From Mixophyes australis (lineage: Eukaryota; Chordata; Amphibia; Anura; Limnodynastidae), in the NCBI GenBank assembly GCA_036250195.1, contig JAVHZZ010000006.1, positions 165,932,424 to 165,996,423 on the forward strand: a stretch of 64,000 nucleotides of DNA, written 5' to 3'. The position numbers and the translations under genes were made by a program. The number at the start of each line of letters is the position of its first letter. Within the stretch, counting starts at the first letter, position 1. Under the pieces are notes generated by a model, which was not told the origin of the DNA, searched no databases, and worked only from the letters and a program-made list of their open reading frames with translations. Below are positions 58,800 to 64,000 of this stretch, piece after piece.

Positions 58800-59310
58800 T
58801 TTTATTGTGGTGCCCAGTGCCCACTCCTCTACGCAGTCCAGGTACATTTATTGGTGCGAATCATAAAAGTTCAGGGTTTTTAATATATCTTGTGGTGACC
58901 CACTCCTCTACGCAGTCCAGGTACAATTATTGGTGCGAATCATAAAAGTTCAGGGTTTTTAATATATTGTGGTGACCCACTCCTCTACGCAGTCCAGGTA
59001 CAATTATTGGTGGGAATCATAAAAGTTCAGGGTTTTTAAGATATTGTGGTGACCCACTCCTCTACGCAGTCCAGGTACAATTATTGGTGGGAATCATAAA
59101 AGTTCAGGGTTTTTAAGATATTGTGGTGACCCACTCCTCTACGCAGTCCAGGTACAATTATTGGTGCGAATCATAAAAGTTCAGGGTTTTTAAGATATTG
59201 TGGTGACCCACTCCTCTACGCAGTCCAGGTACAATTATTGGTGCGAATCATAAAAGTTCAGGGTTTTTAATATATATTGTGGTGACCCACTCCTCTACGC
59301 AGTCCAGAAA
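58800..59310 (+). repeat. ~76-bp tandem repeats near the hAT right end (about 6-7 copies)
   Basis: The unit holds tcctctacgcagtccaggta, caattattggtgcgaatcat and aaaagttcagggtttttaa. It shares the ctacgcagtccag core with the 100-bp units to its left, so both arrays probably share an ancestor. Confidence 0.93.
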
Positions 59311-59683
59311 GATACCTTGTTGCAACGTTTTGGACTAATAACTATATTGTGAGGTGTTCAGAATACACTGTAAATTAGTGGAAATGCTTGTTATTGAATG
59401 TTATTGAGGTTAATAATAGCCTAGGAGTGAAAATAAGCACAAAAACTTGATTTTTAAACTTTTTATGTTTTTTTCAAAAAAAATCCGAATCCAATACCTT
59501 AAATCCGAACCGAGACCTTTCGTCAAGTGTTTTGCGAGACAAATCCGAACCTCAAAAATAACGAAAATCCGGATCCAAAACACAAAACACGAGACCTCAA
59601 AAGTCGCCGGTGCACATCCCTAATAAAAACCATTATTTGGAATGATAGCCCTGATTTCCCACTCTCAAAAATGCATGGCCTAC

Positions 59684-59975
59684 CAGTGGCGGATCCAGGG
59701 GGGGAACAAACGGGGCGATCGCCCCCCCCCCCCTAGCAATGGATTGCTGCCGGCGGCTGCACACTATGTGCAGGTCCGTTCGACAGAGAGTTAGGGAGAG
59801 AGTCCTGTCCAACTGCTCTGATTGACACAATCAGAGCAGCCAGGCAGGACTCTCTCCCTAACTCTCTCTGCTGAACAGACCTGCACATAGTGTGCAGCCG
59901 TCGGCAGCCTTAGGTGGCAAAAAGGGGGCGGGGCTAAATCACCCCCGGTACAATTAAGTTCTGGATCCGCCCCTG
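59684..59975. mobile_element. hAT-type palindromic miniature element (292 bp)
   Basis: It belongs to the same family as 22500-22978: ends CAGTGGCGGATCCAG and CTGGATCCGCCCCTG, flanked by tggcctac (59676-59683) and tggtctac (59976-59983), one mismatch. Its arms fold around ctgctctgattgacacaatc, agagcag. Confidence 0.85.
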
Positions 59976-59983
59976 TGGTCTAC

Positions 59984-61958
59984 TAGAGGTGTGGCCACAT
60001 ATAATTGGGGGGTGACCAAATTTGATCCTGATTTTTTAATTAGGAGTTACTGGAATCCAAAGAAAAAGTGTCAACAACTTTTGTAAATGTCACATAAAAT
60101 TACTAGGAGTTCAACTACACAATTGAATAAATTGATAATTAGGGGTCTATTTATTATCAGGCAGCGATAATTCTTTTTGCTTCAATTTACCATCAGATTG
60201 TTGCTGGAGCAGCTGAGAGATAAGTTGCTGGCGATATTGCCTTTTTAGCGCTAAAAAGCCTAAAACAAAAAATAATAATGAAATAAATTGCAAAATAAAA
60301 TAAATTTTAATTTCAAGCTGTATATTAAAAAATGTAATTTGAAAATATTTGTTTAAAAGTGGAAATAATAGTACAGTTACACATCTGTCCAGAAGTAAGA
60401 TTGCAAATGATTTGATTTTAGAGTGAATAATGTTTATATAAGAGAGATAATCATATTGAGCATACTATGCCGATTATACTAGTTATTTAATGAATTACCA
60501 AGTAGTAATGCACTAATCACATAAGCCATCTGGCTGAAATGACAACATGCTTTTTAAAAATTCTGAGGGTTTCAGCAGCTGCTTAATAACAAATAGTGCT
60601 TGTAATATGTTACATATTTGACTTATCTTTCTATGCTTTTTAGAGCGCTCTGCAATGCTGCCCTCTGATAGCTGTGCTTGGATCCTCGTTATTCACTGAC
60701 TTCACCTGGTTCTGTTTTATTTGAGCTGTATAATCAAGTCCTTCTGACTTCACATGATCATGTTCTGACATATATTTCAGATAGGGAAAGTACTGGAAGA
60801 TAAATAGTTGTGGAGTTTACATAGTGAGCATGTGATGTACAGCAAATGAAAAATTAACCTTTTCTATCTTACTGTTTACGATACTCGTTGAAAGTCATTT
60901 GCAAAGAGTAAATTGTCTGCCATGCAGTGCATTAGAAGCTTCGGCACGCTGCATGCCTCAGTTTGCGCTAGTGGGTCTATATTTCCGGATGTGGAGTAGG
61001 CACACCAAAGAGTCTCATTTAGAGAAGCTTTGGGGACAAGATTATTGTAATGAGATAAAGGGGTGGAAAAGACACTTCTTATGGGTGTTTTTCTTGTTGA
61101 ATGGAGGAGCAGACGGCAATTTGTACTCTGCAAAAGAACTTCAGTTATGAACCAATTCAGAGCTGGTGATCTTCTAGTATCATTCTCTTATTTTTATTAT
61201 TCTCCATGTTGCACTTCAGCATTTCCAGGTGCAGTCCACACAATGTAACATACACACAAACACACAATTGGTACATGTTATAAAGACAGTCCTTATGTCC
61301 CCTCACTCTAATGATTAATTTCAGTCATCAATGAGGGGTGGTACTAAAGTGATTGGAGGCTGATGGGCATGTTCCTTGATGTGCGCTCCCTACAAGTCAT
61401 TTTTGAAATTGCATTGGTTGTGCACTTAAATTACCTCCAGAGTACATTTATCCAATAGAGGTTGCATAAGTGTACTCTGCCACAAATATATGAGACAGGA
61501 AGGCCCAGATTTAACATTTTTGTCACAACCTAGGCAGATTTTCCTGCCCCTCCCATAAAGACCTTTCAGTTCCTCCAGAGCTCCATCACCTGAATGGCCA
61601 ACATAACCCACCTCTATAACAAAAACAAAAAAACATTTATTCTAAAATGATCATTGTTTATGTTTTTGTTGATGAAAATACATAAGAAACAATACAGTAA
61701 GTTCATGAAGCAAAAGAAATCCAAACATCCTTAGGCCTGAGCCTATGTATTCTTTTTAGAAATATGGCCCTGGGAGCAAACATAATGCCCCCCTGTGGCT
61801 GGCATATAAGTTATAGACATGGGAATAGTGCAGGATATAAGGATAATTAATTCAGCAGTAATGCAAAGGGGAGCTCTATGCTCCAATGAGTTTGCTATCT
61901 AACTGAACATATAAGGTCAGGTACCCGCTAGAGTGGCATCATTTTAGCCTTCAGATGG
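59984..61958. other. No gene recognised
   Basis: About 2 kb of AT-rich sequence with short frames only; nothing identifiable on either strand. Confidence 0.4.
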
Positions 61959-62465
61959 TGTGGCTGGATCAACTATAAATAACTTATGGTATAAATTTAT
62001 TTAAAGGAAATAGCACAGTGTGCTTATTTATATCATTGCAATGTACTGATTTTACTATATCGTGTGGCACTTTGTACACAAAATGCATTCCTTTCTGAGG
62101 TTTTGTTGAGGAAGTCTGTTGTGTAGCTTTGAAAGGAAACCCTCATTAAGGCAAATTAAGTCTATTCATGTGAGTAACCAACATGTCCTTTTTAGTCTAA
62201 ATGCACCACATGAGGTTGTTACCTTTGTTCATGAGTGGCCTTTTGTCCAGTGTGTTAGAACCTGTCTGAACATTGTAAACAACATGTGATGTAGGATATC
62301 ACAGATAAGTGTACAATTTTGTTAAGTGTAAATTGCATTTAAATCCATGTTTTGGGAAACATATTGCATCCTGATACTAAAAATAACTCTTGGGGCAAGC
62401 AAAGAGATCAGGGGGCTGGCTTACCCCCCTGCTGTGTCCAAAACTGTATAAAACAGCACTGGTTT

Positions 62466-63053
62466 TGTTATGATTCCTAGTGCAGTCACGAAGAGCAGCA
62501 GAAGTATAAAGCAAAGTGTCTTTATTCAGGTAAATACATAAACAAAGATAACTCAAATCCACCGATAAGAACAGGTTCCAAAAGAGACTGTATAGTAAAA
62601 TGGCAGGAACAGGTATTATAAGTTTACCCCAGTCCAGAAGGCACAAGGCTGTCCAGGGAAGCAGAGTCCAGGGATCAAGCAGAGATCAGATAAACAAAAT
62701 CCAAATAGCCAGGCAGAGATCAAGCTCACAAGCCAATAAGCGAGGTCCAAAAGTCAAGCCAAAGGTCAGGGCAACAAGCAAATGAGCAAGGTCCAGGGAT
62801 CAAGCCAAGGGTCACAACAGAAGATCAAGCAATGAAGCAAACACAGGAACAGGGCAGCAGCAGCCAGGAACAAACAGATGAACTGTACTGAGTACAGGTA
62901 AAGACAGGTATAAGAAGCTGAGAGCCAGGTGCAGTTCTAATTGGCAAGGAGGTTAACTCCTTCAGGCATGGTGCAAGCTCAGGAGCAGAAGCAGCACCTC
63001 TGATGGACCAATGGCACTGCTGCCTCATACAAAATACAGGCAGAGTTGTAACA
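62466..63053 (-). mobile_element. Solo LTR (588 bp), minus strand
   Basis: The ends are TGTTATGATTCC and GAGTTGTAACA, with the 5-bp duplication ggttt exact at 62461-62465 and 63054-63058. On the minus strand an AATAAA (complement of tttatt at about 62520) precedes the last ~55 bases, as expected for an R/U5 boundary. Confidence 0.85.
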
Positions 63054-63146
63054 GGTTTGTACTGAAATGTATGATTATTGTTCCATCTGACTTTCTGATC
63101 ACTGGTACCTTCAAACAGTGTGAACTGTCCTTGTCAGGACACTTGA

Positions 63147-63791
63147 TGTCAGGCACCTCCTCGCTTGCCAGGGATGGACGCCTTTCTCCCCTGCAGGAGC
63201 GCCCCGTTGCTGGGCAACGGGATGCTCCTTACGGCCATCGCCGGGCACATGCGCATCCGTTGCCACGGCAACAGGACAAGCGTTCCGTCTTCCTGTTGGC
63301 GGTCAGCGCTACTGACCGCTGCCCCACTGCCCACCAATGAGGGCCGCTTCCTTCTATTAATAGCAGGCTCTGGCACCATTAGGGTGCCAGAGTAACTAGG
63401 TCCACTAGGCTCTAGCACTTCCTTATGATTAGTAACCTTTTGATTGACTCCCTGTGTACCAACCCGGCTTTTCCTGACCCTGCCTTGGATACCCCTTTAG
63501 ATCTGTGTAGTACTCTCCGGTTTGACCTTTGGCTTGTTGACTTTGCTCCGTCTTCTGATTTGGTACCTCATTTGCCCGCACGGTTCCTGACCTCTGCCTG
63601 TACGACCACGATTGTTCACCGCCATCTCGCGGATAGCTTCCTGGGAGGGCCGCGACCTGCATGTCGTTTGCCGCGAAATCCAAACTCCCTTGCGCGGGTC
63701 CCTGGTGAAGACCAGCGGAGTGTTAGACTCCGCGCCTCCTGGTGTAGCAGTGCCAATATCCAGAGGTGATCCGCATTCCTATATTGTGACA
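63147..63791 (+). mobile_element. Solo gypsy-type LTR (645 bp), plus strand
   Basis: It runs from TGTCAGGCACC to ATATTGTGACA, flanked by cttga (63142-63146) and ctgga (63792-63796). The 3' part (ggccgcgacctgc, cgggtccctggtgaagacc, gttagactccgcgcctcc) is the same as in the LTRs at 25 kb and 29 kb and the complement of the one at 44.6 kb. The 63.2-63.3 kb part is GC-rich. Confidence 0.85.
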
Positions 63792-64000
63792 CTGGAGCTA
63801 AATAAACATCACTTGCTTCAAGACCTGCTGTAATATCCTGTGACCTACAGATTACATCTAACTCTAATCCATTTCCGGCTGTTCTGAAGTTTGGACCCAG
63901 CTCCTAGTACCACCGCTCTGCCCGCTACCCAGCAGCTCTGGCCTGTGTGCTAGGATCCATCCACAGCAACCCTGATCTAGAGGAACAGGTCAGGGGTCCA

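Larger units (their letters stand above)
51149..59622 (+). mobile_element. Complete hAT DNA transposon (8474 bp) with intact transposase
   Basis: Terminal inverted repeats TAGGGATGAGCGCAC (left) and TAGGGATGTGCACCG (complement of the right end) are flanked by the exact 8-bp target duplication ataaaaac (51141-51148 and 59623-59630), the hallmark of hAT. TCCGA-type subterminal motifs recur near both ends (51165-51240; 59480-59580) and are candidate transposase-binding sites. Inside are a promoter, 2.2 kb of tandem repeats, one uninterrupted transposase and about 2.7 kb of 3' tandem repeats. Exact duplications and an open reading frame imply recent insertion and possible autonomy. Confidence 0.95.
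61959..64000 (-). mobile_element. Third family-A LTR copy, carrying two later LTR insertions, runs off the window
   Basis: It starts TGTGGCTGGATC and follows the 38035-39528 copy (and the complement of 7604-8314) through 62465, resumes at about 63059-63146, and resumes again at 63797 to the end. It is interrupted at 62466-63053 and 63147-63791. The window ends before the expected terminus. Confidence 0.72.

Overview
The window reads as nuclear DNA of an amphibian, most likely a frog. It is AT-rich and intron-rich, and it is packed with the mobile elements typical of anurans: DIRS, L2-type LINEs, a Tx1/L1-like LINE remnant, Ty3/gypsy chromovirus and LTR fragments, V-SINE, PIF/Harbinger-like and hAT DNA transposons. 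The species cannot be named from the sequence alone.

There is one host gene I can support: STX16 (syntaxin-16, a Qa-SNARE of the trans-Golgi/endosome), on the minus strand from 19361 down to 10612. All nine coding exons are visible with GT/AG borders and matching phases, including a 12-nt microexon (15581-15592) and two competing donors on exon 1. Together these predict proteins of 304, 308, 319 or 323 residues. A GC-rich, TATA-less promoter lies above 19362, and a ~49-bp minisatellite of ~19 copies sits in intron 1 within ~60 bp of the downstream donor.

1-10.6 kb (downstream of STX16): a decayed DIRS ORF1, a foldback element, a LINE reverse-transcriptase remnant, a U2-snRNA-derived sequence and an LTR. 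20-23 kb: a V-SINE, a perfect hairpin and a hAT miniature element inserted into a copy of its own family. 23.2-29.4 kb: a 5'-truncated gypsy chromovirus that has lost its reverse-transcriptase core and carries a foreign solo LTR between RNase H and integrase; its own 3' LTR is interrupted by an 829-bp insertion. 29.4-30.8 kb: an L2 LINE 3' half. 32.0-34.3 kb: two direct copies of a ~650-bp unit, each with a TATA box followed by a splice-donor-like site, then a 75-bp-arm inverted repeat. 34.4-42.5 kb: a degenerate (aataacaga...)-type array of ~8 kb into which a hAT miniature element, a second TIR element, a 1.5-kb solo LTR and an L2 have inserted. 42.5-48.5 kb: a 759-bp TIR element, 125-bp repeats, a deleted gypsy fragment, a hAT end and a LINE tail. 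51.1-59.6 kb: a structurally complete 8474-bp hAT transposon with an exact 8-bp target duplication, terminal repeats, an open 998-codon BED-finger transposase and large tandem arrays on both sides of it. 59.7-64 kb: another hAT miniature element and an LTR carrying two later LTR insertions.

The most notable items are the intact hAT element, the STX16 microexon/alternative-donor pair with the adjoining minisatellite, the duplicated promoter-like unit, and the U2-derived sequence. I see no bacterial, CRISPR or operon-type content.
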